Of a stretch of 64,000 nucleotides of DNA, positions 46,255 through 58,409 are shown piece by piece. This DNA comes from Apoderus coryli (Eukaryota; Arthropoda; Insecta; Coleoptera; Attelabidae). The stretch lies in NCBI GenBank assembly GCA_911728435.2, contig OU452201.1, positions 12,896,001-12,960,000 on the forward strand. The letters run 5' to 3'. Each line of letters opens with the position of its first letter. The first letter of the stretch is position 1. The translations under genes were made by a program, and so were the position numbers. Under the pieces are notes generated by a model. It searched no databases, was not told the origin of the DNA, and saw only the letters and a list, made by a program, of their open reading frames with translations.

Positions 46255-46744
46255 GATATACATAGTGCAGGCCTCGAGAGTACCTTATAGTATGCTTCAC
46301 AGTGATATCCGCCATAATAGATTTGTTACACACAATTTCCTATAAGTATAATTTCCTTAATCTAATAATAACCACCTGAGCAAATTACTATTTAAGAATA
46401 GGGAATAGGGCCAAACGAAGTGTAAGGAAAATGTGCCAGTTAGAGATAATATTTACAGAAATAGACAAACTGTGCCTAAGCAAGTATATACAGTGATATT
46501 CACGCCTACGACACGGAATAGTGTAGCTCAACTATTGAATTTCCTAAAAGTTTTATTCATGACTTCGAAAAAAATGAGCTATGGCTAAATTTTAAAAATA
46601 TTGCGAATCTATACAAGGTGTCCCAAATATATGATAAAATAAAATAAAGTTTAATTCTAAATAACTTGTTTATTTCAAATGAAACACCCGGTATATGAGG
46701 TAAAAATTAGATGCACAAAGTAATTCTCTGATTTCGAAGCAGAC
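46255..46744. mobile_element. Short gap with a small MITE at 46,612-46,702
   Basis: A 90 bp segment has imperfect inverted ends TACAAGGTGTCCC and the complement of TACCGGGTGTTTC, like a tiny mariner-type MITE. The remainder of this interval shows nothing. Confidence 0.4.
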
Positions 46745-46990
46745 TAGTCTGAATCAAACGAGTCCGATTTTAAATCAGACGAGTCCGAGTTCGAATCAGG
46801 CGAGTCCTAATCAGAAAAGTCCGAGTCATGCGAGTCAGTGTCAGGCGAGATCGAACAGACGAGTCCGAGTTCGATTCAGACGAGTCCGAGTCAGACCAGT
46901 CTGAGTCAAGTGAGTCACGGTTAGACGACCGAATCAGACGAGTCCGAATCAGGCGAGTCAGATTCAGACGTTCCGTATCATGCGAGTTAA
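46745..46990. repeat. 15 bp minisatellite, second array
   Basis: Degenerate tandem copies of CAGACGAGTCCGAGT, the reverse complement of the 15 bp unit in the odorant receptor intron at 22,318-22,940. The two arrays are 24 kb apart and on opposite strands. The short Arg/Leu/Ser-repeat ORF across it is a by-product. Confidence 0.8.
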
Positions 46991-47571
46991 ACACTATGAA
47001 ATAATACAACACGTACCATAAGATGTCCAAACAAATAGAAATTGTTCCAAATTAAACTAAATCGCAGATAAACACCTTTAAACACAAAAAATTCCATCAA
47101 AATACACAAAACTATAAAACATCAACAGAATGAGTCATACATGGTTCCTCAATATGGCCGACATCCATCACACGTATTAACTGTCAAACGGCCTACATGC
47201 TCCTTCCTTTCTGTTCTTTATTCATTGATTTACAGTGATTATTTTGACAATTTTTCGTTCTTTTTACTACGAAAATCGAAGTGAGAAGAGTGGCAGGTGA
47301 GTCGAACGGAGGCAACGCTGTGCTAATTTAGTATGCTGTATCTCGCTGCCGTCGATCGTCCTACTCCCCGGTTTTCAAGGATAACCCACCTGAGACTGTG
47401 GAAGTATAACTCGATTTAACTTATATGTCAAGTCAACTGTCAACCAAACGATAGTTGTCAACGGTAAAAACTGTGACAAAAACAATGATTTAATAAGGTC
47501 AATGCAACAACAACAACAAAGTTCCAAGTGATTTTGTTTCTTTTTAGAATTTTGTATATCTATAGAAGAAA
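46991..47571 (+). promoter_or_regulatory. Upstream region of RBM41
   Basis: Holds the presumed promoter and 5' UTR of RBM41. It is less AT-rich than the surroundings at about 47,150-47,420 and no TATA box was identified. A possible non-coding first exon cannot be placed. Confidence 0.35.
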
Positions 47572-48976
47572 ATGTCTTACTCCGTTTTTAACTCCAAACA
47601 CGGCAAAAGAAAATATGTAGATACACAGGAAGGTGAAGCACCAGCTAAGAAATCATTGACGACAGTAGAACTATTAATACAAGAATTGAGTAGAAAACAA
47701 TTATCAACAGATATTTCGATGGAAGAGTGAGTATTTTATTACCAAAAAATAATATATTTCTGTTAAAAAGTAGACAAGTAAAGTATATAGTATCAAGTAA
47801 ATAAGAAAAACCTCGTAAATATGTGTATTAGATTTGACATGAAGTAGTACTGAAGCCCCAAAACTTGATGTTCAACTACAAAATTAATTTTCATATTTTA
47901 GGCAATTGAATCACAAAAAGGAATTCCACTCAGGTGATCAATACGTAGGATGTATAAACTATTCTGGTGAATCTTCATTAACAATATTTCAAGACCATTT
48001 GAACGATGTATCAAATTATGTACAACTAAAACGCTGTAATATATCAGACTATGAGATTCAATTATATCATGACTATACAAGATGCGGTACTGAAATGTTT
48101 AAGAGCAAATATAAAAATATTAACCCTTGTGTACTTCACAACCAAATTGAAGATATAATTAAAAAAGTCGAATCTAGTCGCTGCAAACGAACATTTGAGG
48201 ACGATAAACCAACACAAAATATATCTAGACATAACGAGGAATACCTACACGCAGTAAAACCTGATAGTGATGAAACAAAGTTATTAAAGTTTGCTTTAAA
48301 TAATGCGGCTTCTGAAGTAAAGGAAGTACTACCACATCCTTTAGATGAACTGCCTGAATTGGAAAAATCCCTTAGTGAAAGAAATGAGTTATTCTTAAAT
48401 TGTGATACAAAAAGAATTCGCAAAAAAGCCAGGAACCTTAAAAATAAACTAGATTATTTAGATAAACAAAGTTTCACAATTCCTTCGCCGAATAAAGAGT
48501 TAGGTAAAATTGGACAATCATCTTTATGGGACTGTAAAACCAAACCAGAAAAAATAAATGTAGTTGAATCTTCTAACAAAACATATTTGTGCCAAAATAA
48601 AAAATTATACACAATTAAAGATGGTAAGATCATTAAATTATCTGATTCAGATATAAATAAAACTAAAATTCAGTGTAAACTTACAATTGACGAAATTAAA
48701 AAAAATCCTAAATTTGTAAATTACGAAATGGGTATACCAAATAAGATTTTGTATGTAAAAAATATGGCAAATTGCTTAAATGAAATTGCTTTTAAACACG
48801 TTCTAGAAGAAATGCATGTTGATAATGTAGTTAGCGTTAATATAATGAAGGGAAAAATGAGAGGACAGTGTTTCGTTGAATTCAGTAATATTGAACATTC
48901 AAGACAGTGTTTAGATATACTTAATGGTGTAGTTATTGGTAATAAGCCATTAATAGTACAATTTAGTAAACGATAA
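47572..48976 (+). CDS. RBM41: RNA-binding protein 41 (RBM41), two exons
   Basis: An RRM protein of the family related to the U11/U12-65K snRNP protein; mammalian RBM41 is linked to minor-spliceosome RNAs (family knowledge). Exons 47,572-47,726 and 47,902-48,976 join in frame (GA|G) through a 175 bp GT-AG intron and give 409 residues. The start MSYSVFNSKHGKRKYVDTQE follows an A-rich context. Conserved family blocks are TIPSPNKELGKIGQSSLWDC in the middle, NPKFVNYEMGIPNKILYVKN before the RRM, and the C-terminal RRM at residues about 332-409 with RNP2-like ILYVKNM and RNP1-like RGQCFVEF. The rest is charged and low in hydrophobics. Its 3' end converges on CCDC134, 680 bp away. Confidence 0.9.
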
Positions 48977-49478
48977 TAATTTTACCAATTGTTTTTTTTT
49001 TTTACCTAATCCCGTAGACGGCGAATTACATACGATAATCTGAGCTATACATTATGGCGTACTATTATACTGATGTTACTTTAGACATGCAGAAACATTC
49101 AGTAGGGTAGGTGTTAAATTGACAGAAAAATATTGGTGAGTAATACATATTTCTAACATTACGAACTTAACTAAAAGTAAAACTTTTGATTTTTATTGTT
49201 TCTCATTGCGTTGCAGGTTTAATTTAGATTAAGTAATTTGATAAGAATCTTCATTATAGTTACATTTATTAAATTAAACCTAAAAAAACGAAATGAGAAT
49301 GAATAGGAACTAATTAATAGCTTTACTTTTAGTTAACTTTATTCTTATTTTGAAGAAATAGGTTTAATTTTTAAAAAATGACTAGCCACAAGACAATGGA
49401 AATTGTTATTTTCAGGATTCTTTATGTTTAAACTTAAATTAAAAACATTTTAAAATTTTCATGAAAGATTAATGTAAC

Positions 49479-49516
49479 TAGGCACTGAAATGTTGATTCT
49501 GAAACATGTCTGGCAT
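49479..49516 (+). ncRNA. Decayed hammerhead-like motif
   Basis: Reads GGCACTGAAATG, a short spacer, then TGAAACATGTCTGGC. The right half matches the GAAACATGTC/TGGC end expected for family C (62.7-63.2 kb), but the CUGANGA box is altered to CTGAAAT, so it should be inactive. Confidence 0.4.
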
Positions 49517-49572
49517 AATATGTTAATTAGTCTGAACATATCAAAAAATCTTATTTTGTCGATAAGACCTAC

Positions 49573-49578
49573 TTTATT
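49573..49578 (-). terminator. Likely CCDC134 poly(A) signal
   Basis: AATAAA on the minus strand about 78 bp after the CCDC134 stop codon; another AATAAA overlaps the stop codon itself. Confidence 0.55.
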
Positions 49579-49655
49579 TCACATATTATAATATATGTGT
49601 AACTCCTTTTGGATATGGATTTAAGAAAAACTCTATATCTTCTCCTTTATGTTTA

Positions 49656-51349
49656 TTAAAATTCATCATGATTAGACAATCTCGGTCCTTTCTTAATTTG
49701 TTTCTTTTTCTTTTTGCTCTTGGTATGCTCTTCCAAATCTTCCAAATTCTTGTCAACTTTCCTATAAGGATTTGCATAGTTTGGATCTCTAGGAACATGG
49801 TTCAATTCTTGACTGACTAAACTTAATAATGTAATGGTACTTTTGTCCAATAGATATTTTACATGATAACAGTATGCTATGCCCCACTGTAGTAGAATAT
49901 CCCAATTATTATTCGTTTTTAATACTGAAATGGATATATCTGGAAAACGTAGAATTATTTCGGAAAAAAGAGCAGTGTTTTCGATTATGTTGGAGAGAGC
50001 ATCACGTATCTTTAGATCCGTCGGAAAATCTGAAACCCCTAAAAATTATATATATATATAAATCAATTTGACAGGCCCAACAACAACTCACCAAATATAA
50101 AAAAAATCCATTTATTTTTATTAGTTCTCCATATCATATGCAATACTTTTATTGCATATAGTATAGAGAAGGTTTTGTTCATGTTAGGCGTAAATAAGCA
50201 TTTAAATGTCCGACTGTTAGTTTGTATAGACGATTATAAGAAAACAGTTCAACGGAGGAACTTTACGAGGAACTGATTAGATTTTGGGATACGCTTGGGA
50301 ATAGCTGACGAGTATAAAAAGATGGTCAAAACTAAAAAATCGTTTTCTAAACTAAATGGGAAAATGAAGTAATTTTCCTTTTGCCGATAGATCTATCTGT
50401 TTTAAATGTATATCACAATCGGTCAAATTACTAATCCGTATAGCACTGTCTAATCATAGAGGTATTTGCATTGGGAATTACAAAAAGACATTCACGGTTT
50501 GAATTGTGATTTACAAGTAAAAAATAAATAATTGACCAACTTTAAACAGAAAACTTCCACACGCGTTTCGCGTTCACTGATCAGCTGACCATCTGTTATA
50601 AAACTTTGTTTAGACTCCGAATACAGATAAAAGTAGCCAGAGCTCTATCGGCATACATTTAGATAGTCGCATATATCTCAAGATATTAGGTCAAAATGAT
50701 ATATTATAGAAGATGAAGTACTTTTTTACATTATGTAATGACACAACTGATATTTTTGCAAGATTCATACAATGTGCAAAATGTTACAGAGAACTTTAAA
50801 GTTTATAATATTTCAACTGCGGTTTCTTCCTCCAGGTCCAACATTTTTCGAAACAATTTTTAAGACTGTTAAAGTACAATTTTGAAGTTAACACCCATTA
50901 GTAAGTAGAAGCAAGTAATATTTTTGAGTTTTCTGGGTACTATTATTATTATTTACGAGGCATTGCTTATTATATCAATTATGCGGTAATAAAAATTAAT
51001 GTATTGACTGCGCACATTTATACCTACCTGGAATAAATGAGGACGATTCTATGGTAGCTCTACTTTCTTGTATAACTGTAAATATTTTCTCCGCCATCAG
51101 CATAATCATCTGATACTGCTTTTCGTAGCTTTTAATTTTTTGAAAATTCTTTATGGCAGCTAAATGCTCCACCCTTTGTTTTTGTAATAATTTTTTATCT
51201 GAATATTTATTAAGAAATGTATCAAAAATGAATCAAATTAAAATTGAAACAAAAAGGATACATAGTAGTTCAGCAACATCCGCCTCATTTTGCTGACAGA
51301 GATTTACAGTAACAAAATAAACTAGTACGATTAATATTTTTTTCTCCAT
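49656..51349 (-). CDS. CCDC134: CCDC134 orthologue, secretory-pathway protein
   Basis: CCDC134 is a small secreted/ER-resident coiled-coil protein in animals (family knowledge). Minus-strand exons 51,262-51,349, 51,028-51,198 and 49,656-50,038 join in frame through GT-AG introns to give 213 residues, close to the about 229 of vertebrate proteins. The N-terminus MEKKILIVLVYFVTVNLC is a signal peptide. Conserved blocks are YKKLLQKQRVEHLAAIKNFQ, EKIFTVIQESRATIESSSFI, LKIRDALSNIIENTALFSEI and NNNWDILLQWGIAYCYHVKY, and the basic tail KKQIKKGPRLS. It ends in HDEF, a KDEL-like retrieval signal where vertebrates have a QSEL-type end. Divergent from NAA20 upstream and convergent with RBM41 downstream. 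Confidence 0.9.
50553..50595 (-). ncRNA. Decayed hammerhead-like motif in CCDC134 intron
   Basis: The minus strand reads CTGATCA, a short spacer, GCGAAACGCGTGTGG. GAAAC is intact, but the core has C instead of the invariant G8 and the triplet is GTG, both expected to abolish cleavage. It is within the 989 bp CCDC134 intron 2, on the gene's sense strand. Confidence 0.4.
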
Positions 51350-52113
51350 GTTATTTCCAAGATAGTGTTAAAATATAAACACTAGCAGATATTCATTGGT
51401 ATCGTTTAGATAAATATATCGCTATAAACAATGCTAAATGCTAAAGGACTAGATTATTGATTTGGTTTCTGGTTTCACATTGATTAGCAATTAATTTAAA
51501 ACATATTTGAATTAATTTAAATCCATTTAATTAATGATTTGGTTCTTTATGTCCATTAATAAATTAATTAAACTAGGTATATGAATAACAAATTTATAAT
51601 GTTAAAATTAATTACTATTATATTCCATATAAAAATCAATGAGGTTATTGTATTGTATTTGGTATTTGCTCTTCTTTATTGGCCGCAATGTGAAACCTTT
51701 CCTCCTACCCTACATTGAAGAAGAAGCTAGGCTAGCATATATATATATATATATAGAACTATATCGCACAAGTGAGAGGTAAAAAAAAGATGGAATATAG
51801 GGCGAGGCCATTTTGATGTTCTACTACAGGGGAGTTTTAGAAAGTACTGAATAAGCTTACTTTGGAAAAGTTATAATAATAATATTAACTATAATAATAA
51901 TAAAACGCTCTTCTCTTATTCACTCTAATCTTCAACGAAAACAGGGTACAGTTACGGTTTTGAACGATATAATCCTTTATATATATGAAATAGCCACGGA
52001 GATGCCTATAAAGAAAAGTAGTAGACAAATAACCTCTGTTTTTATTATTTTGTTCTGATTGTTTACATTTATTATTAAATGAAAGTTTATTATTAAATTT
52101 CTTATTTCCAAAA
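51350..52113. promoter_or_regulatory. Shared divergent promoter region, CCDC134/NAA20
   Basis: 764 bp between the start codons of two head-to-head genes. It contains an (AT)9 microsatellite at 51,738-51,756. No TATA box or initiator could be assigned with confidence. Confidence 0.45.
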
Positions 52114-53517
52114 ATGACTACCTTACGACCATTTACTTGTGATGATATGTATAAATTTAACATTGTGTATGATATGCCTCTTTTGTAAATTGTTTGTATT
52201 AATATGAACATTTTCAGTAATTTGGATCCCCTTACTGAAACCTATGGTTTATCGTTTTACATGCAGTATTTAGCACATTGGCCGGAATATTTCCAGATAG
52301 CTGAGTCTCCGAGTGGAGAAATAATGGGATATAGTACATTTAGTTTGGGTATGTTGAAGTAACATTGTATTTTACACCATATTTTTTCAGTAATGGGTAA
52401 AGCAGAAGGTATTGGTGAAAACTGGCATGGTCACGTTACAGCTCTAACCGTATCTCCTGAATTTAGGCGGTTAGGTTTAGCGGCCACCTTGATGAACTTT
52501 TTAGAAGACATATCAGAAAAGTGGGTATTTTCAACAATAATTTAGGCTTTTATGAAGAGCCAACAGAATCATATTTTTGCGAAATTATCCTATTAATTAT
52601 AATTAAAAGGCTCTAGCGACACTCATTTATAACCTTCATGTGTGTGTCAATAAAGCTTCCTAATGTACATTATTAAAATATTTTATAAAGCTTTAATTAA
52701 CTGAAAACGTAAGTAGTAACGTAATTTTTATTTTCAGGAAACGGGCATATTTTGTTGACCTTTTTGTGAGAGTCAGTAACAAGGTGGCCATAAAAATGTA
52801 TAAAAATCTTGGATATATCGTGTATAGAGTGGTTTTAGAATATTATTCAGGTGATCCTGATGAGGACGCTTATGGTAAGCTTACAATGTATTAAAAGTAC
52901 ACGTATTTTTAATCAGTCGATTATTTACTCATGGAATTATAGTAGTAGTATAGTACGTAGTCACTAAGAAAAAAATATTTCCATTTTTAAATTGTCTAAA
53001 GCTCTCGCGACAGTCTATTAAATACTCAATTGTACTTTGTCGGGTTGTTCGCATTTGTTCTCAACATTTTTCTTCAGGTGTTAATGTGTATTCATCGGTA
53101 ATAAATTGAACACCATCACGTTAACTCCTGAAGATGCCTTAACTACACATTCTACAAGACGACGCCCTAATAACTCGAGAAACCACAGCTACTCAGTTCC
53201 ATTCTTATATTTCTATTCAAAAGCCTAAACACCGGCAGATTTATTTCCACAATAAGTTAAGTATCTTTTATAACATGTCATAAATACATTCTGACGCCGT
53301 CCATGTCCTAATTGCAAGTTCTAAGACATGATAGCCTTTGGTGACTTAGTTTTCATAGCTGCATTAGCGAATATTTGGAAAATAAATGAATTTATTGTTA
53401 GCCATTTAAATAGAAACTTATTTATTTCCAGATATGAGAAAAGCACTATCAAGAGATGTAAATAAGAAGTCAGTTGTACCTTTATCTCATCCTGTACGAC
53501 CAGAAGAAGTTGACTAA
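52114..53517 (+). CDS. NAA20: N-alpha-acetyltransferase 20, NatB catalytic subunit
   Basis: The catalytic GNAT subunit of the NatB complex, which with NAA25 acetylates nascent proteins starting Met-Asp/Glu/Asn/Gln at the ribosome (family knowledge). Exons 52,114-52,166; 52,218-52,333; 52,391-52,520; 52,738-52,874; 53,432-53,517 join in frame, giving 173 residues against about 178 in humans. The start MTTLRPFTCDDMYKFN is the conserved N-terminus. Conserved blocks are NLDPLTETYGLSFYMQYLAH, WHGHVTALTVSPEFRRLGLA (acetyl-CoA motif RRLGLA at about residues 80-86), YFVDLFVRVSNKVAIKMYKN, and the tail DEDAYDMRKALSRD and PLSHPVRPEEVD. It ends only 83 bp from the stop of the zinc-finger gene on the other strand. 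Confidence 0.96.
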
Positions 53518-53600
53518 GTCGGGATAATAATAATATAAGACTAATAATAGTCATTATAAAAAATAATAATATATTGCTAACTATAACAAATACACACATT

Positions 53601-56600
53601 CTAATGTAGTCGCATATGGCTTTTTACTGCAAAATCGTTTATGAACATTTTGGAGCATATTTTGCATTCAAATTGTTTGTCTTCAATGATATTATGTTTG
53701 GATTTTTTGTGCGCCCGAAGAGACACATTTTGGCGGAATCCCTCACCACACAATGTACAGATATATGGCGCCTCCTTGGTATGTTGTCTTTCGTGTGTTC
53801 TCATTGCAAACCTGTAAATTATAAGAACATGCATTTAGTTATCCCCAAATTACTATTACACAAGAAATAAAACAAGAAGAAATGTTGACCTGAATGTTAC
53901 GTCTATTGTCCAGTCAGTTTGCATTATTTTCATTGAATACATAATATTCAGTAATTTGGATACGAATTGATACCTCAAAGTTGTTCGTCAACGTATTTTA
54001 GAGGCACGCCATTGTGAGTCTAACTTTACCTGCTGGAAAATCCCCTTTTACAGTATTGACAAATATATGGACGAAGTTTCAAATGCGTCATTTTCACGTG
54101 CTTATTCATGTCGTATTGTGTGTAGAATGATTTCCCACATGTGCTGCATATAAAACCTTTCTCACCTAAAACAAAAAAACAATATATCAGAGATGTAATA
54201 GATGTCGGTATCGGCGCACCTGGGTTGGTAATTGTGCATGATAGGGTCACTGGCCTCTCGGGCAGTGTATAGTGAATTGTTCACTCGGCATATTACCAAC
54301 AGAAACTAGATGTCGTCCAACACATACTATTACATCTCTGTACCGTGTGGAGTATATACCACAGAATTTAGAGAGTTTGGCTGTCGATCACCACTGATGA
54401 GTTATGGATCGACGAAACGGCCGTCTGTTGAAAGTATAGTGGTTGATAGACGAACTCTCGGATGTAGGTCTTGTTTTGTTAAACAAGTCCGTTTCTAATA
54501 TGCCAGTATACTTATATAAAAAAACGGGTCCTGGAGAAACACGTTTATATATATAAATGAGTGTCCTGCCTTCGGATAGAGAGGGTGCAACAGTGCTTAT
54601 TCCCACTCATTTTTTTTCACTATTCTCATCAATTATATGCCTAACAGTTTCCTCACTATGAAGTCTTCCCTATGAGATATTATATTTGGAACCACATCCT
54701 GAGAATGATGAATTTGGAACAATAAAAGTAACTAGGTTACCGTTTCTAATCGATATTCGTACCTTGCTTAGCATTTGCACTGAAAAGGCCATAACTCAAA
54801 TGCATTTGCCTCATCGCGAAATTCATTTGTTTACACCATATGAATTTATATAAATTACGAAATAGAATACTCTAAAGAAATTAGGATTGTGAGGGAATTG
54901 CAGAGATGTGGCTTTGATGGAATCTTTGATAAATAAGTATCAATATATTATATAAGTAGTAAAAGTTCTTCCGTTTGTTTGTAATTGAGTTCATAATGTT
55001 AAAAATTATGCAGTAATTGAAGGTGCACCAGCTAGCTGACATTGTAAAGATATCAGATGGTAGTGTTTTTACAATTTTACATGAACATTTGGGTATGCGA
55101 AAGCTCTGTGCAAAGAGGGTGCCGCGTGAGCTCACAGTCGACCAAAAACAACAACGAATTGATGCTTCAGAGGAGTGTTTGGCGCTGTTAAACCGCAATA
55201 AAATGGAATTCTATAGTCGATATGTGACAATGGATGAAACAAGGCTTCACTATTACACACCAGAATCCAAAAGACAGTCAGCTGAGTGGACAGCAATCGA
55301 CGAACCGAATCCAAAGCGAGCAAAGACGCAACTGTCGGCCGGTAAGGTGATGGCGTTTGTAGTTTGGGATGCGAACGGAATAACATTCGAGTACCTCCAA
55401 AAAGGAACTACCATCAACAGCGACTGTTACTGTGCACTTTTGTATCGATTGAAGGCTGAATTCGCAAAGAAACTGCCATATTTGCAAAAGAAAAAAGTGT
55501 TAGTGTTTATAATTTACCTGTATGTTCTTTTTTAATATGCAAATTCCTGCTATACAACTTCGTGAACACTCTGTCACAATACTGACATTCCAAAACTCGC
55601 TTCGAATGTGTGTAATGTAAATGCCCTCTAAGACTCTCCATATTTTTTAAAGTAGTTCCACACAAATGGCACACCGATGGACCACTTGAGTGCATCTGTA
55701 CATGCTTACTGATATTGTATTTAGTAACACGGGCCCCACATATTTTACACTCAACACGCTCATGACATTTGACATGGATAAGGTAAGCCCGCTGTTCTGA
55801 AAATGTTTTATTGCACTCTAAGCATTTTAGCTCTCCAGTTTCCGGTGAAATAAATATATCTACTTCTTTCTTTACTTTGGTTTTTGGTTGTACAGGTTTC
55901 TTTTTTGAAGAAGTTTTGTTACAACCAAAATTTTCTATATGTATGTTATAAAAAGGTTTATACTGGAACTTCAAATTACATTTATTGCATGTGAATATTT
56001 TTTTATCAACAACTTCATGTTTACTGGTTAGGTGACTTCTATATGTTGCAATATCTTTTAATTCTTCGTTGCATACTTCGCATTTCACACTTTCAGTATA
56101 ATGGATTTTAATATGTTGGTAAATATTTTCTGACGAGCAAAATTTGGCACATATCGGACAACTGCCAGTTGCTATTAGAAAATTCTTTTCTTCGTTATGT
56201 TCCTCTTCAGAGGCTGTGTCTGAGATGTCTCCATGATCTTCTACCTTGATTTCTATCAGTTCTGCCTCAACACTTTCGTTATCGTCGATATCTGTACCTT
56301 TTTCACTACAGCAGTCGTCTACATCATCCATGTGATCTTCCAATAATTCTTCTCGACTGTCATTTGTTTCTTTGAAAAATTTATCATTAGCCTCAATGAA
56401 TTTTTCACGTATTTTTGTAGCTAACTTTAAATTTAACCAACATTTTGGACAAGCTGAATTGTAGAATGTGCTGTCTGACGCAACCTAAAAAATAATCAAA
56501 ATAAGTAAACCTTACCTTATTTATATATAATTGCAATCCTAACAATAAGCACATATTCATATTTAAAAAATATGCAAAAACAATTAACAATAATTATTTG

Positions 56601-58035
56601 TTTGCTTTGCCAAATGCATTGATTCATCAAAAGTTCTTGGTATAGGTATCTATATTTTTTTTTCCTCAATAATTGTTTATTAACTCCAAGAAGATACAAA
56701 AAATCTTATAACAGGAATCAAACACTTAAAATTAAATTAAATTTAAACTTATACTAACTTACACACATTGAGAAGAAGAAAATTTACGGCATTATGCAAT
56801 CATACACACAAGAACAATAAATCAATCATGAGTACTGAGGAGGAACTACAAGTCCCGAGAAAATTCAATAAGTACAAATTTCTTTAACTCCAATTTGACA
56901 GGGAAGGGTTTCATGCATCTCCAATAGAGACTGAACGCTGTTGTTGGACTTTCGGTTAAATGTCGGTACAGATCAAAATAATTTCAGGAAAACTGCAACT
57001 TCTAAATTCAGTTCAGCCACCGAACATAATATAGGTACTTACCTACTATCTACGGTGGTTCAGCTTTATCTTGTACAGATAATTGCGTGTTAAAACTTTT
57101 ACAGGTGGATTAATAAAAAATATGAATGCATAAATCTCGTACAGGTTGTTGTTTTTAGACAAAGAAAATAGTGAAGAATTTCCCGTTCCCAAAAATATGT
57201 TCAGACGCAAGAATCGCATCCCTATAATAGTCTGTATTCTTTTTGGCTATTATTATTGAACCAAACAAGCACAGTAGCTCTTCAATCACATGACACTATT
57301 TAAATATTAAATGTTACATACAATTTAATTAGTATTTAAAAACTAAATTAAATATTTAACTATAAATTATTAAAATACTCGTAGAAGTGTTAAATACTGA
57401 AGAGTATAGTTAATGAATTTCTAATATTTAAAATACCTACTATGGGGTTAAGTGGTAGAGCACCTTCGTGTAGACTTCCCCTTTTTTTTTGCCATAATTT
57501 TTGTACAATACAGTAGTTTTTTTGTCAAAAAATAAAGGCATAAGTATATACTTTATATTAAACTTTAATTAATTATATTGTACATTTACAATAATGTCGA
57601 AGATCCTAAACTAACAAACCTCGATTCATCCAAGAGAAATGCTATGTGCCCATGAAGAGTATCGATAAACGATGAATTTATCTTTTAAATAAATACTTGT
57701 CCCTTTATTGTTCCCGTCTAAAAGAAAGCTCACCCAGAAAAATAATCGACTTCATTAACAAGATTGAGCTGGTGGGTGACATATTTCAATTCCCCCGTAC
57801 AGTAAAAACTTGAGTTTAGCTATAAAATATCAAATAAGCGATGTGACCTTACCTTAATGCCAGTCAGATTTTCAAGCAGTTCAATGCCATTTTGTTCCAA
57901 AAGCGATATCGAAATGTTGGTTCCCATTAAACATAAGCGACATACTACTTTTTTATTCACATTTCCTAAAACACAAATATTTAGTGAGAAATAAAGTATT
58001 AATTTATAATACGCACTGTTACAAATTGTTTCCAT
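53601..58035 (-). CDS. ZAD-C2H2 zinc-finger protein, five exons
   Basis: A probable DNA-binding transcription factor of the insect-expanded ZAD class. Minus-strand exons 58,017-58,035; 57,853-57,965; 55,518-56,484; 54,030-54,165; 53,601-53,811 join in frame to 481 residues. Exon 1 is just 19 nt (METICN plus one base). The N-terminal ZAD has its two cysteine pairs in VVCRLCLMGT (exon 2) and SACPKCWLNLKL (exon 3). An acidic linker follows, then about 11 C2H2 fingers: seven in exon 3 (including CPICAKFCSSENIYQHIKIH and CHLCGTTLKNMESLRGH), one spanning exon 4 (CSTCGKSFYTQYDMNKH), one across exons 4-5 (CQYCKRGFSSRFAMRTH) and two in exon 5. Some early fingers are degenerate, and canonical TGEK-type linkers are mostly absent except HTGEKGF at the exon 3-4 junction. 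The intron 3 it spans holds mariner and retrozyme relics. Confidence 0.9.
54250..54445 (+). mobile_element. Diverged monomer of retrozyme family A in zinc-finger intron 3
   Basis: The order of blocks matches the inverted unit of array A: GTGAATTGTTCACTCGGCAT, then an ACTAGATGTCG segment, a CATCTCTG segment and the hammerhead. Sequence identity is clearly lower than within the array, so this is an old single copy. It lies antisense to the zinc-finger gene. Confidence 0.7.
54385..54432 (+). ncRNA. Hammerhead ribozyme motif, family A relic
   Basis: Keeps CTGATGA, CGAAAC, the stem III palindrome ACGGCCGT and GTC. Stem II is GTTA/CGAC, with one A-C mismatch, and stem I is CACCA against TGTTG with one mismatch. 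It may retain weak activity or none. Confidence 0.7.
55017..55500 (+). pseudogene. mariner transposase fragment
   Basis: A single open frame covers the DNA-binding to early catalytic region: KVHQLADIVKISDGSVFTIL, HLGMRKLCAKRVPREL, NRNKMEFYSRYVTMDETRLH (first catalytic Asp), YYTPESKRQSAEW, GKVMAFVVWDANGITF and a second catalytic region start up to KLPYLQKKKV. The copy breaks off there, before the HxDNAPxH motif, about 18 bp short of the splice donor of zinc-finger exon 3. It is antisense to the zinc-finger gene. The lack of stops suggests a moderately young fragment. Confidence 0.85.
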
Positions 58036-58409
58036 TTTCAAATTTAATTTATGGTTGGAATTGAGATTTAGAATATTATTTCATGTTTGTTTACATTTAC
58101 TTTTATTCATCTAGGGATATTTGTCGACATTTATAATGCAAATGATTATTGTGACGTAAGCTTAGAAATTTTCACGTGGTGCCATCTTTAAATTAGTTTC
58201 ATACAGTTATTGCACAGCTCAAATACTATTTTACAGATACCTATATTTTACGTTAGATGACAGTGGTTTATTAAACAAGAACGTAGAGAGCAAGTTCCGG
58301 TGCCATGTTGAGGCAAAGTTGATATAGTATTTTGTGTTGCATAACTTGACTTGGTATTAGGTGTTGCTTTTCGATCAGATAGGTATTTCAAGTTTGAATT
58401 TTGGTTTCA

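Noticed and set aside
53090..53160. CCTGAAGATGCC in NAA20 intron, similar to hammerhead starts
   Set aside because: No GAAA box follows within hammerhead distance.
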